A DNA stretch of 64,000 nucleotides from an uncultured Porticoccus sp. (lineage in GTDB: Bacteria; Pseudomonadota; Gammaproteobacteria; Pseudomonadales; Porticoccaceae): positions 1 through 64,000 of the forward strand of contig CAJIZZ010000009.1 in the NCBI GenBank assembly GCA_905181945.1, given 5' to 3'. The notes beneath the pieces were generated by a model. That model made no database searches. It saw nothing but the letters and a program-made list of their open reading frames with translations, and was not told the origin of the DNA. Positions 1 to 8,707 of the stretch are shown one piece after another (position 1 is the stretch's first letter; the number at the start of each line of letters is the position of its first letter). Made by a program: the position numbers and the translations under genes.

Positions 1-512
<512 letters not shown>

Positions 513-541
513 TCAAATTCAAAAATCATTTCTAATTAATA

Positions 542-569
542 ATATTGGCCCATTGTCGAAAATTTCAAC
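542..569 (-). promoter_or_regulatory. Sigma-32-like heat-shock promoter of dnaK
   Basis: On the minus strand a GTTGAAA box (563-569) is followed after 13 nt by GCCAATAT (542-549). The sigma-32 consensus is CTTGAAA and CCCCATnT with a 13-15 nt spacer. The spacing is identical to that of the stronger match upstream of grpE. It would give dnaK its own heat-inducible start in addition to read-through from grpE. Inferred from sequence only. Confidence 0.55.
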
Positions 570-597
570 CTTTGCCTTATTATTTCTTTGTTAAATA

Positions 598-1203
598 TTA
601 TTTTTTTTCAGCCCCTGCTACTACAACCATAGCAGGACGAACCAAGCGATCATTCAGGGTGTACCCTTTTTGAAATACATCTACAACCGTATTAGGGATT
701 GATCCAGGCATTTCAAGTATACTCATAGCCTGATGAAGCTCAGGGTCAAACACTTCGCCCTTAGGGTCTATCGGCAACACCTTGTATCGTGCCAAAACGT
801 CCTGAAAGCTTTTTAGTGTAAGCACTACGCCTTCAGCCAAAGACTTAAGATCTTCTTTATTCTGATCAATACTTTGAAGTGCCCGCTCGAGGTTATCGAC
901 AACGGGCAACAGTTCAGCTACAAATTTATCTAATGCGTATTTGTGAGCATTTTGAACATCGCGTTCTGAACGACGCAGAATATTTTGCATCTCCGCCTGA
1001 TTCCGCAAAGATTCATCTTTGGCTTCCAGCAGATCTGCTTCAAGCTTGGCAAGCTGTAGCGATAAATCCGACTCTTCATCAACAATAGGATCTATTGACT
1101 CTGGCTGCTCTGAAGAAACTACTTTAGATTCGTCCGTCACGCCATCGATAGCATCATCAACAACCTCGCCAGATTTTTTATTTTTCTTGCCTGCCACAAA
1201 CAA
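598..1203 (-). CDS. grpE: Nucleotide exchange factor GrpE
   Basis: GrpE is the homodimeric cytoplasmic partner that releases ADP from DnaK. The 201-residue length is normal. The N-terminal third is acidic and disordered-looking. The middle (about residues 50-110) is a charged heptad-rich helix, containing RNQAEMQNILRRSERD, which forms the long dimer coiled coil. The C-terminal beta-domain ends in the typical RLVRPAMVVVAG. An AAGGAGG ribosome binding site lies just upstream of the ATG. It is followed by dnaK on the same strand and preceded by a clear sigma-32 promoter, so it is probably heat-induced. Confidence 0.97.
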   Translation of the reverse strand: MFVAGKKNKKSGEVVDDAIDGVTDESKVVSSEQPESIDPIVDEESDLSLQLAKLEADLLEAKDESLRNQAEMQNILRRSERDVQNAHKYALDKFVAELLPVVDNLERALQSIDQNKEDLKSLAEGVVLTLKSFQDVLARYKVLPIDPKGEVFDPELHQAMSILEMPGSIPNTVVDVFQKGYTLNDRLVRPAMVVVAGAEKK

Positions 1204-1286
1204 CCTCCTTGATACTCACTTTCATTAAATTTAAACCAAGCTAAAATCATACAAAAGCCTAAAGTCTCATCTAGCTATGTATGCTT

Positions 1287-1314
1287 ATATTGGGTCATCA
1301 AAAAAAGTTTCAAG
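1287..1314 (-). promoter_or_regulatory. Sigma-32 heat-shock promoter of grpE-dnaK
   Basis: Minus strand: CTTGAAA (1308-1314), 13-nt spacer, CCCAATAT (1287-1294). The -35 box is a perfect match and the -10 box is near the CCCCATnT consensus of sigma-32 promoters. It lies about 85 nt upstream of grpE, in the divergent gap to recN. The position and the target gene make it convincing. Confidence 0.8.
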
Positions 1315-1386
1315 GGCAGACGCATCAGAAAAATCTGTATAAGATTAACAATATGATCTTCATATTAAATTAACACGAGAACGATT

Positions 1387-3066
1387 TTGCTTTTAACGCT
1401 AATTGTCAAAAATTTTACTTTAGTGGAGTATCTTGAAATAGACTTCAGTAAGGGCATGACTGCCCTAACAGGGGAAACTGGTGCAGGAAAATCTCTGGTA
1501 GTCGATGCGCTATCGATGGCGCTAGGCGACAGGGCAGACACTGAGCAAATCCGAAGCACAGCCGAAAGGGCTGAAGTCTCTGCAGTTTTTGATGTCAGCA
1601 AGGTGCCTCATGCCAAAAAATGGCTCAGTAGCTATGATTTTGATGCTACAGATGATGAATGCGTACTCCGAAGGGTTTTAACGAAAGAAGGTCGGTCCCG
1701 CGGCCATATCAACGGGCAATTAGCCACAATGCAACAGTTGCGGGAGTTCGGGGAAACTCTTATTGATATTCACAATCAGCATGAGCATCAATCACTGCTT
1801 AGGCGCGAAACCCATTGTTATATTTTAGACAATTTTGCTGCTTGCCTTAACCTAACAAAAAAAACCCAAGAGTTTTTTTATCAATGGATTTCTGCTCAAA
1901 AAAAACTCACAAGACTTGAAAGCATGTCTGCAGAAATAGTCGCATCTCGAGAGTTACTTTCTTTTCAGGCTGAAGAACTTGATGAGCTTGGTATTTCTGA
2001 AAATGAGCTAGAGTCACTTGAACAAAAGCAAGTAGTACTTTCAAATGCAGAATCAATAATCACAGACAGCCGATCGCTTCTTCAAATATGCTCGGAAGAG
2101 GATCACTTTAATCTTGAAAAAGCTCTAAATAGCTCTCTGCAAATACTACAAAAAATTCCCACAAAACCAGCTGCTCTGGAGGAAGCTGAAAGATTGCTTG
2201 TGAGCGCGCAAATTGAAATTCAAGAGGCTGGTAGGGAAATTCAGCAACACCTAAATAACTTTAATGCTGAACCAGAAGCACTAAAAAAAATAGAGGCCAG
2301 GCTTAGCGAGGTATATCAATTAGCAAGAAAATATAAAGTCTCGCCAGAAAAACTCTACCTCAAAAATAAAGAATTAAAAGATGCATTAAAAGATCTTTCA
2401 ATAAGTCACGATGAAGAAATACTTCTTAGAAAGCAAACAATCGAACTGCATCAAGATTACCTGACGGCAGCCCAACAGTTGACCAAGAAAAGGAGCTTCG
2501 CAGCCAAAAAACTTGCCGCAGCGATACAAGAGCAACTTGAGCTGCTTTCTATGTCTGGTGCGCAATTTATAACCAATCTCACGCCACTCGCAAATGATAA
2601 GTTTGGTGCGCATGGTCAAGAGAATATTGAATTTCTCATTAGCGCAAATCCAGGAGAGCCAGCGAAAGCTCTTACTCGTGTTGCATCCGGCGGCGAGCTA
2701 TCTCGAATCAGTCTTGCTATTCAAGTAATAGCGGCCAAAAATTCATCTATTCCAACACTCGTATTTGACGAGGTCGATGTAGGAATTGGCGGCGCTACCG
2801 CTGATATAGTAGGAAGAATGCTTCGTCTGCTCGGACATCGAGGTCAAGTCCTTTGCATCACCCATCAACCTCAAGTGGCAGCTCAAGCTCATAACCATAT
2901 GCTTGTAAGTAAAAATACGGAAAAAAATATTACATATAGCAATATAACTACCTTATCTGGCACTGAAATAATACATGAAATTGCACGAATGCTTGGGGGG
3001 ACTAACATTACGACTACAACCTTAAGCCATGCGAAAGAAATGATCGAATCAAATAAAGAAATCTGA
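1387..3066 (+). CDS. recN: DNA repair protein RecN
   Basis: RecN is an SMC-like ATPase that acts in recombinational repair of double-strand breaks. The 559-residue protein has an N-terminal Walker A (GETGAGKS, about residues 30-37), a long central coiled coil (about 150-370), then the ABC signature SGGELSR and Walker B (LVFDEVDVGIGG) near the C-terminus. The start is a TTG codon: the resulting MLLTLIVKNFTLV matches the usual RecN beginning, and no in-frame ATG lies close upstream. It is divergent from grpE and convergent with fur, 15 nt away. No LexA box was recognised upstream by eye. Confidence 0.97.
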   Translation: MLLTLIVKNFTLVEYLEIDFSKGMTALTGETGAGKSLVVDALSMALGDRADTEQIRSTAERAEVSAVFDVSKVPHAKKWLSSYDFDATDDECVLRRVLTKEGRSRGHINGQLATMQQLREFGETLIDIHNQHEHQSLLRRETHCYILDNFAACLNLTKKTQEFFYQWISAQKKLTRLESMSAEIVASRELLSFQAEELDELGISENELESLEQKQVVLSNAESIITDSRSLLQICSEEDHFNLEKALNSSLQILQKIPTKPAALEEAERLLVSAQIEIQEAGREIQQHLNNFNAEPEALKKIEARLSEVYQLARKYKVSPEKLYLKNKELKDALKDLSISHDEEILLRKQTIELHQDYLTAAQQLTKKRSFAAKKLAAAIQEQLELLSMSGAQFITNLTPLANDKFGAHGQENIEFLISANPGEPAKALTRVASGGELSRISLAIQVIAAKNSSIPTLVFDEVDVGIGGATADIVGRMLRLLGHRGQVLCITHQPQVAAQAHNHMLVSKNTEKNITYSNITTLSGTEIIHEIARMLGGTNITTTTLSHAKEMIESNKEI

Positions 3067-3081
3067 TTTAGCGATAGTAAG

Positions 3082-3486
3082 CTATTTTTTTCTTACATAG
3101 AGAACTAGGCTATGGCAAACCAGCTCAAATCCGTTATCAACAGCAATGCTTTTTTGTAGCTCTTCAATTTCAGCGCTATGAAACTCAACCACTTTTCCGC
3201 TATCAACATCAACCATATGATCATGATGGCCGCCGCGTTCAATTTCATAAACCGCAGGGCCATTATCAAAGTTATGTCGCATTACAAGTCCTGCAGTTTC
3301 AAATTGAGTCAAAACACGATACACCGTAGCAATTCCAACATCTTCCCCGGCTTCGATGAGCTGACGATAGATATCGTCGGCGCTTAAATGAGATTCAATG
3401 GAGCTCTCTAAAATGTTTAATATTTTAAGCCTAGGGGCGGTGACTTTTAATCCTGCATCACGTAATTCACTATTTTCGTCATTCAT
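3082..3486 (-). CDS. fur: Ferric uptake regulator Fur
   Basis: Fur is a dimeric Fe(II)-dependent repressor of iron uptake genes. The 134-residue protein has a winged-helix N-terminal half (LKVTAPRLKILNIL, then GIATVYRVLTQFETAGLV) and a metal-binding C-terminal half with GGHHDHMVDVDSGKVVEF. The two CxxC zinc pairs of E. coli Fur are absent, as in pseudomonad Fur proteins. It is divergent from bamE across a 74-nt gap, a conserved neighbourhood in pseudomonads. A TTGATA/TCTATA pair with a 17-nt spacer on the minus strand may be its promoter. No clear Fur box was seen, so autoregulation is not shown. Confidence 0.96.
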   Translation of the reverse strand: MNDENSELRDAGLKVTAPRLKILNILESSIESHLSADDIYRQLIEAGEDVGIATVYRVLTQFETAGLVMRHNFDNGPAVYEIERGGHHDHMVDVDSGKVVEFHSAEIEELQKSIAVDNGFELVCHSLVLYVRKK

Positions 3487-3560
3487 TCCTTTCTAAACCC
3501 TTCTATAGATAGATTGTATTCTGTATTATCAACCGTTGATGTAATAACGGAAACCCCATA

Positions 3561-3971
3561 ATGCATTTATCTGCAAAAATACTATGCTATTTAGTCTTGG
3601 TTCTGGCTATACCTGGATGTTCGAATTTTTCTATGCCAAAAATGCCAACATTCGATCGCAGTCTTATTAAGCTACCGGAAGTATACAAATTTGACATACA
3701 ACAAGGTAACGTCATCGATCAGACTATGATTGATCAGCTCAAACCGGGGATGACGAAATCTCAAGTAAGATTTATTATGGGAACACCACTCGTCGCAGAC
3801 ACCTTCAATCAAGATCGTTGGGATTATTTTTATAGCTTAAATCCAGCAAAGGGCCCAGAGGTTAGAGAAAGAATGGCCATTTTTTTCAAAGAGGACAAAC
3901 TAGTAAGTCTTCGAGGTGATTTTATGCCCAATCCAGAACAGACCGAAGAAACGATTACTCCAGACAGCTAA
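3561..3971 (+). CDS. bamE: Outer membrane protein assembly factor BamE (SmpA/OmlA)
   Basis: This is a small outer-membrane lipoprotein of the BAM complex, which inserts beta-barrel proteins. The protein is 136 residues. A signal peptide ends in the lipobox IPGC (Cys at about residue 20). The SmpA/OmlA domain follows, with [26 protein letters not shown], the DRWDYFYS motif and a conserved [15 protein letters not shown] strand. It lies between fur and rnfH, as in Pseudomonas, and is transcribed away from fur. The convergent gap to rnfH holds an 8-bp inverted repeat but no T-tract terminator. Confidence 0.95.
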   Translation: MHLSAKILCYLVLVLAIPGCSNFSMPKMPTFDRSLIKLPEVYKFDIQQGNVIDQTMIDQLKPGMTKSQVRFIMGTPLVADTFNQDRWDYFYSLNPAKGPEVRERMAIFFKEDKLVSLRGDFMPNPEQTEETITPDS

Positions 3972-4083
3972 TCATGGGCTCATGCCACATACAAAACCGG
4001 CTAATATGCTTGGCGACTGGTAAATTCAGTTAAATCTATCTGAGAATAACAAACCCAAGCATCGTATCTGGTCCAGCAATCCT

Positions 4084-4431
4084 TTAGTCTGAACTTTCAA
4101 GATTTCTTATTTTTGACGTGCTGGCCGCTTTTTCTGCGCGACGTCGTCTGATTTCTTTTGGATCAATAATGAGCGGCCTATATATTTCCACCCTATCCAT
4201 CCGCTCAAGCACTTGATCCTTTGGTGGTTTTAAACCTTTGGTGCCAAGCGTTTTCCCAAAAATGCCCATTTTTACATTCTCAATATCTATCTCCGGAAAC
4301 TGCGCGGTAATACCAGATTTTTTGACCGCCTCAAATGCTGTTGTTCCACTAGGAACCTGTAGCTCTATTATCTGCTGTCTCGCTGGCAATGCATAAGCAA
4401 CCTCAACCGGAATTAACTCTTTTTTCGCCAT
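4084..4431 (-). CDS. rnfH: RnfH family ubiquitin-like protein (RatB, UPF0125)
   Basis: A 115-residue small beta-grasp protein of the RnfH/UPF0125 family; its biochemical role is not established. The first 90 residues carry the family pattern: IPVEVAYALPARQQII, then GTTAFEAVKKSGI, VKMGIFGKTLG and DRVEIYRPLIIDPKEIRRRRA. The basic tail is usual. Its ATG overlaps the ratA stop codon by one base (TAATG), so translation of the two is coupled. This gene follows ratA in many gammaproteobacteria, which led to the older toxin-antitoxin proposal for ratAB. Confidence 0.93.
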   Translation of the reverse strand: MAKKELIPVEVAYALPARQQIIELQVPSGTTAFEAVKKSGITAQFPEIDIENVKMGIFGKTLGTKGLKPPKDQVLERMDRVEIYRPLIIDPKEIRRRRAEKAASTSKIRNLESSD

Positions 4432-4865
4432 TAGCCATATACCTCTTTTGCCCTACATGCTAAAGCATCAACAAGATTATTAGCTACTAAAGTAAACAGC
4501 TGGTTTGAGGCTAAACTTACAGAAAAATTATTAAACTCAAACTCCAAATCCAAAGACACTTTGCAGGCATCTTCGTTCAGCGCCTTAAAAGACCACTCTC
4601 CTAAAAATTTGCTGAATGGACCTTCATCTAAAGTCATGCTAATACGCTCTGGTTCATACAAGGTATTATGAGTTGTAAAACTTTGTTGTAGAAAACCTTT
4701 CTTCAAATCCAGTCGAGCCAGCATAAAAGATTTATCTTGCTTGAGAATTTTGGCACCCACACAATTTTTCATATACTCGGGATAACAAGCCACATCATTA
4801 ACTAAATCAAACATCTGTTGCGCCGAGTAGGCCACCAAAGCCGTCCGATTGATGGCTGTCAACAT
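4431..4865 (-). CDS. ratA: RatA family START-like protein (ribosome association toxin / coenzyme Q-binding)
   Basis: This is a 144-residue START/SRPBCC-fold protein. E. coli RatA was described as blocking 70S assembly; the related Coq10 proteins bind ubiquinone, so the true role is open. Family features are AYSAQQMFDLVNDVACYPEYM at the N-terminus and MLARLDLKKGFLQQSF in the middle. A longer frame adds 27 residues, but the chosen ATG gives the family length and overlaps the stop of the upstream symporter gene by one base (TAATG). The symporter, ratA and rnfH are therefore translationally coupled in series. Confidence 0.92.
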   Translation of the reverse strand: MLTAINRTALVAYSAQQMFDLVNDVACYPEYMKNCVGAKILKQDKSFMLARLDLKKGFLQQSFTTHNTLYEPERISMTLDEGPFSKFLGEWSFKALNEDACKVSLDLEFEFNNFSVSLASNQLFTLVANNLVDALACRAKEVYG

Positions 4866-6277
4866 TACGTCATTCTCGGGTAAATACCCATAATAAGCAC
4901 AGCCGCCACAGCCAAAGGCGAGATATATCGTACAGTCCACCGCCAAACACAGGATAATCCTTGATTGTCACCAGATAGTTCCTCTTGAACCATTTTTTCT
5001 TTTACAAACCAACCAATAAAAATTGCCACAAATATCCCCGTTAATGGCAACATGATGTTAGCAGTAATAAAATCTATTAGTTCAAAGAAATTAAACCCAG
5101 CAATTTTTACTTCGGTCCAGATATTAAACGAGAATACGCTACCTAACCCAACAACCCAAGTAACCATGCCCAATAATAAACTTGCTGTGATTCGACTAAA
5201 ACCCTTCGATTCAACCAAGTGGGCTACAGCTGGCTCAATCAGTGAAATTGATGAGCTCCATGCTGCCAGACTGACTAGCACGAAAAAAATAGTTCCAAAA
5301 AATAAACCGCCTAACATATTACCAAAAGCTACGGGTAGGCTAACAAACATTAATCCAGGTCCTGCGCTAGACTCAATACTAGGATTTGCAAAAACAATGG
5401 AAAAAATAACTAACCCTGCGATCAACGCTACCAAGGTATCCAAAACACCTACCATGAGCACATTTGAGAAAACTCCAGTATTGCTTGGCATGTATGCTCC
5501 ATAGACCATCATTGCCCCCATTCCGATGCTTAATGTAAAAAAAGCATGCCCCAGGGCTACCAATACTGACTGCCATGTAAGGGATCCAAAATTAAACCCA
5601 AACAAAAAATTAAAGGCACCAGTGAGATCTCCTTGCTGATAGCCAAATACTAATAAGCCTATCAATAGCAAAAACAAAAGAGGCATCAGGATTTGAGAAG
5701 CCAAGCCCAAGCCTTTATGTATTCCGCACATAACAACAACAACAGTCATCAACATAAATAACGATTGCCAGAAAATCAATTCATTCTTATCTTTCATCAG
5801 GTCATCAAAAATAGTGCCGGCTTGTTCAGCAGTTACATCCTGAAAGACTCCGGAAATCATATATTCGATGTAATTAAGGGCCCAGCCAGCAATGACCGAA
5901 TAATAAGACAATATCATCAGTCCGGCAGAAACACCCATCCAACCAATAACGCCAAAACTTTTGCTCGCACCAGACTCTTTAATTAAATTTCGAATGGTAT
6001 TGATAGGGCTTTGTCTACCCATGCGCCCCAATGTCACCTCAGCAACCATAATTGGGAGAGCTACAATTGCAATGCATGCTATATACACAAGGACAAATGC
6101 ACCCCCACCATTCTCGCCTGCAATATAAGGAAATTTCCAAATATTTCCCAAGCCTACCGCAGAGCCAGTAGCTGCCAGAATAAAAGTCCAACGGCTAGCC
6201 CATGTGCCATGCAGGCTTCCTTGGGTGTTATTTTTATTGTTCTGAGAGGGAGCTTCGGGATGAGAATTTTTCAACAT
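4865..6277 (-). CDS. Sodium-dependent transporter, NSS/SNF family
   Basis: A 470-residue inner-membrane protein with about 11-12 membrane segments, of the neurotransmitter:sodium symporter family (LeuT fold). Members import amino acids or related amines with Na+. The family signature GNIWKFPYIAGENGGGAF lies in helix 1, where Na+ and substrate are bound. The substrate cannot be told. An AGGATTA ribosome binding site precedes the ATG. Its TAA overlaps the ratA start. In Pseudomonas as I recall it, smpB and ratA are direct neighbours, so this gene looks like an insertion into a conserved block. Confidence 0.93.
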   Translation of the reverse strand: MLKNSHPEAPSQNNKNNTQGSLHGTWASRWTFILAATGSAVGLGNIWKFPYIAGENGGGAFVLVYIACIAIVALPIMVAEVTLGRMGRQSPINTIRNLIKESGASKSFGVIGWMGVSAGLMILSYYSVIAGWALNYIEYMISGVFQDVTAEQAGTIFDDLMKDKNELIFWQSLFMLMTVVVVMCGIHKGLGLASQILMPLLFLLLIGLLVFGYQQGDLTGAFNFLFGFNFGSLTWQSVLVALGHAFFTLSIGMGAMMVYGAYMPSNTGVFSNVLMVGVLDTLVALIAGLVIFSIVFANPSIESSAGPGLMFVSLPVAFGNMLGGLFFGTIFFVLVSLAAWSSSISLIEPAVAHLVESKGFSRITASLLLGMVTWVVGLGSVFSFNIWTEVKIAGFNFFELIDFITANIMLPLTGIFVAIFIGWFVKEKMVQEELSGDNQGLSCVWRWTVRYISPLAVAAVLIMGIYPRMT

Positions 6278-6418
6278 TAATCCTGCCTAATTTTTAAAAA
6301 TTTAATTGTACCGACAAATTGGGCGGTTAAAAACCAATCAAGCTACACTATTTATTTTTCATCTTAACATACAAGAAAATCATAGGAGCTTGCTCCGTCA
6401 CTCTCTATAATCATGCTT

Positions 6419-6898
6419 ATGGGAAAACAGCCAAAAAAAATACAGAAAAACCCGATCATTGCTCAAAATAAAAGAGCTCGCCACGACTATCACTTAGAAG
6501 AAAAATTTGAAGCTGGATTAGTCCTGCAGGGATGGGAAGTAAAAAGTTTGCGGGCTGGAAAAGGGCAGCTAGCGGATAGTTTTGTGTTGCTGCAAAATGG
6601 TGAGGCCTATCTCATGGGTACCCATATAGCGCCATTAAATACGGCTTCAACCCACTATGTCACCAATCCTGGTAGAAACAAAAAACTCTTATTGAACAAA
6701 AAAGAACTGTCTCGCTTATTTAATGCCGTTAACCAAAAAGGGCATACATGTGTTGCGTTATCTATATATTGGAAAGGGCACATTGTAAAATGTGAGATTG
6801 CTTTAGCAAAAGGCAAGCAAGCTCATGACAAGCGTGCCTCCGAAAAAGATCATGACTGGCAGCGCCAAAAACAACGAATCATGCGACACAACGTCTAG
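6419..6898 (+). CDS. smpB: SsrA-binding protein SmpB
   Basis: SmpB binds tmRNA and carries it to stalled ribosomes for trans-translation. The 159-residue product shows [20 protein letters not shown], then [24 protein letters not shown] and the family C-terminus KGKQAHDKR...[11 protein letters not shown]. The second in-frame ATG (6419) is chosen because MGKQPKK fits the family; an ATG two codons earlier (6413) is possible. Neither has a good ribosome binding site. It is divergent from the symporter gene, and ssrA follows 77 nt downstream, so the protein and its RNA partner are adjacent. Confidence 0.96.
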   Translation: MGKQPKKIQKNPIIAQNKRARHDYHLEEKFEAGLVLQGWEVKSLRAGKGQLADSFVLLQNGEAYLMGTHIAPLNTASTHYVTNPGRNKKLLLNKKELSRLFNAVNQKGHTCVALSIYWKGHIVKCEIALAKGKQAHDKRASEKDHDWQRQKQRIMRHNV

Positions 6899-6962
6899 TC
6901 TAGCTCGTTTTTTAAATTTCTTGCCCAATAACTTACATCAGATTTGTCGATACCTGTGTTAA

Positions 6963-6968
6963 TATAAT
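6963..6968 (+). promoter_or_regulatory. -10 box of the ssrA promoter
   Basis: TATAAT ends 7 nt before the first base of mature tmRNA (6976), the expected distance for a transcription start there. The -35 element is unclear; TTGTCG (6944-6949) lies only 13 nt upstream, shorter than ideal. Transcription may also enter from smpB. Confidence 0.5.
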
Positions 6969-6975
6969 TTCTTAA

Positions 6976-7351
6976 GGGGGCGTTCTGGATTCGACGCCGG
7001 TTACAAAACCCAAGGTGCATGCCGAGATGGTGACCAATCTCGTTAATCCAAAGTCGCAAACTATTAGTTGCCAACGACGACAACTACGCACTCGCCGCCT
7101 AAGAAACGGTAGGGAGCCATCTGACTGGAGCCGTGCTTGTGCGTCCAGAGTCTTTCGGGGCTATCAGGTGTCATACTCATAAGATCGTGATGAAACTTGT
7201 CTGGGGTAGACTCACTAAAAACTTACTGGAATCGTAATTTACGTACCCTGCCAGCCGGGTTGTGAATTATTAAATTAATGACTGAACTAAGCATGTAGAG
7301 CCTTCGGCAGAGGACTGACGGACGCGGGTTCAATTCCCGCCGCCTCCACCA
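6976..7351 (+). ncRNA. ssrA: Transfer-messenger RNA (tmRNA, SsrA)
   Basis: tmRNA rescues stalled ribosomes and tags the unfinished protein for proteolysis. The 5' end (GGGGGCG, 6976-6982) pairs over 7 bp with CGCCTCC (7341-7347), followed by an encoded ACCA. The tRNA-like T arm contains GGTTCAATTCCC (7327-7338), and the 5' part has the conserved TTCTGGATTCGACGCCGG. The tag frame starts at the GCC resume codon (7070) and reads ANDDNYALAA before a TAA at 7100-7102. This is the tag I recall for Pseudomonas. One piece, not permuted. No convincing rho-independent terminator follows. Confidence 0.97.
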
Positions 7352-7384
7352 ATATAGTTAAAGCCCAGTGTATAAGCGCTTCAC

Positions 7385-7750
7385 TTATAGCAAAGATGGA
7401 ATGAGGTAAGCAAAAGTAAGCCCAATAATAAAAAATCCTACTGAAATAAAATAAATAATTAATGATAATTTTTTTGCCTTAGTGCACGCATCCGCTTTTT
7501 TTTCGTCTATAGGGCAAGGCAGATTTTTTGCGCGGTATTGGAGCACTCCAGAAATTACGAGCATCGTAAAAGCACCAATAAATATCTGAGCCTTATATAT
7601 TGAAATAACAACGAGTTGTGGAAATATTGAAAAAAGAGAACTTAGCGCTGCCCCCGCACCAATTGAAACTAGCAACGCAGGTAACGCACAGCAAATAATA
7701 GTTCCGCTACTAGCAAATAAAGATAGGTAGTCTGCTAGCTTATTTTTCAT
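7385..7750 (-). CDS. MerT-like heavy-metal transporter
   Basis: A 121-residue inner-membrane protein with three predicted membrane segments (about 9-35, 45-70 and 95-118). It has the layout of mercuric transporter MerT: a vicinal Cys pair in the first helix (C20-C21, IICCALP) and a second pair in the loop after helix 2 (C79 and C89). It starts 11 nt inside the MerP-like gene, so the two are translationally coupled. No merA reductase and no merR gene are nearby, and the operon is headed by a Cu(I)-type CsoR regulator. The metal moved may therefore be copper rather than mercury; that is inference. Confidence 0.75.
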   Translation of the reverse strand: MKNKLADYLSLFASSGTIICCALPALLVSIGAGAALSSLFSIFPQLVVISIYKAQIFIGAFTMLVISGVLQYRAKNLPCPIDEKKADACTKAKKLSLIIYFISVGFFIIGLTFAYLIPSLL

Positions 7751-8051
7751 TCTCGATCCTAATTTGACTCATAGTGCCAGGAAAAATTTCTATTTTTCGA
7801 ACATCGTAGCCTGCATCATTGATCACTTTCGTAATAAGTTTATTATCAAGCCCATCTTTCGATTCTATAGCGACAAAGTAATTTTCTAGACTAACAAAAA
7901 CATCATCAACGTTATCCGCGGCCCTGAAGCTCTTCTCTATACCTTGTGCGCAAAAAGCGCATACCATACCCAGTACTTCAATTTTTTGAGTCAATGCGTA
8001 GCTATGCACACTGAAAAGTATTATGGCTATTAGAAATATTGTTTTTTTCAT
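7740..8051 (-). CDS. MerP-like periplasmic heavy-metal-binding protein
   Basis: A 103-residue protein with a signal peptide (about residues 1-19, cut near SYA) and one HMA domain. The metal site is GMVCAFC (C31 and C34), the usual GMxCxxC loop. The later INDAGYDVRKI matches the last strand of HMA domains. It probably hands a soft metal ion to the MerT-like protein encoded immediately downstream, whose start it overlaps by 11 nt. It lies 11 nt after the exported unknown protein of the same operon. Confidence 0.82.
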   Translation of the reverse strand: MKKTIFLIAIILFSVHSYALTQKIEVLGMVCAFCAQGIEKSFRAADNVDDVFVSLENYFVAIESKDGLDNKLITKVINDAGYDVRKIEIFPGTMSQIRIENEK

Positions 8052-8062
8052 TAAATACTCTC

Positions 8063-8707
8063 CTAAAATGTATACATGAAATGAAAGGATGCATCTCCAT
8101 CCGTCGATACTCCAACATCCATAAATATGGATTTATTAATCAATCTAAGTGTAGGCGTATATTTAATTTTGTTATTTAGACTATTGATGTTTTTAGTTTT
8201 TAATATGAACCAGGGCTGAATTTCAGTGTACCCTGCTGCATAGAACGAAAAGCCGCCTTCAATTTTGGTTGCATCAAAGTTCTCATGACCAGCTCTTAAG
8301 ACTTGGTGAGAAACCATTCCGTACATTCTTTTGGTCTCATAATCAAACTGCAAGATTGGGCTTAAATAGACATGATGCTCTTTTATGTTATTTTTTTTTA
8401 TGCCTATAAAGCCTGCTCCAGCAAACAGCCATAAATTTGCCTGCGAATTAATAGTATTTTTTCTCATCAATTTTCTTAAATAAAATATTTCTCCTGACGT
8501 TGTGTCATAGCCGTTACCCTTAGCTCTAACAGTCTTTACGCCAAACGACTCCTTAATAGATGAAGCGTAGCTAGACTCAATACTAAAATAATTTTTGCTC
8601 GCTTGAGTCATGCTGGTTGTTGACCCTTTAAAGCTCATCGGTGCTGCATGAATCATAGATTGGTGCGCTGCTAACAGCAAAATAAATATGAAATACAACT
8701 TATTCAT
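8063..8707 (-). CDS. Exported protein of unknown function, possible outer-membrane beta-barrel
   Basis: I do not recognise a family. The 214-residue product starts with a signal peptide (MNKLYFIFILLLAAHQSMIHA). The mature part has many short alternating hydrophobic/polar strands rich in Tyr and Phe, and it ends in FHFMYTF with a C-terminal Phe, as outer-membrane barrels do. There are no cysteines in the mature part, so it is unlikely to bind metal through thiols. The ATG at 8707 overlaps the csoR stop by 8 nt (ATGAATAA), so it belongs to the csoR-merP-merT operon. It may be an outer-membrane channel for the same metal; this is a guess from context. Confidence 0.65.
   Translation of the reverse strand: MNKLYFIFILLLAAHQSMIHAAPMSFKGSTTSMTQASKNYFSIESSYASSIKESFGVKTVRAKGNGYDTTSGEIFYLRKLMRKNTINSQANLWLFAGAGFIGIKKNNIKEHHVYLSPILQFDYETKRMYGMVSHQVLRAGHENFDATKIEGGFSFYAAGYTEIQPWFILKTKNINSLNNKIKYTPTLRLINKSIFMDVGVSTDGDASFHFMYTF

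Noticed and set aside
3487-3560. Fur box in the fur-bamE gap
   Set aside because: No good match to the 19-bp Fur box was found by eye.
5052-5504. 150-residue plus-strand frame inside the symporter gene
   Set aside because: It is antisense to conserved symporter codons and its composition is that of a shadow frame.
6895-7083. 62-residue minus-strand frame between smpB and ssrA
   Set aside because: It runs through the 5' part of the tmRNA gene and has no family resemblance; the RNA explains the sequence.
7352-7384. Hairpin after ssrA as a terminator (TATAAG and CTTATA arms)
   Set aside because: The stem is AT-rich and no T-run follows, so termination is not supported.
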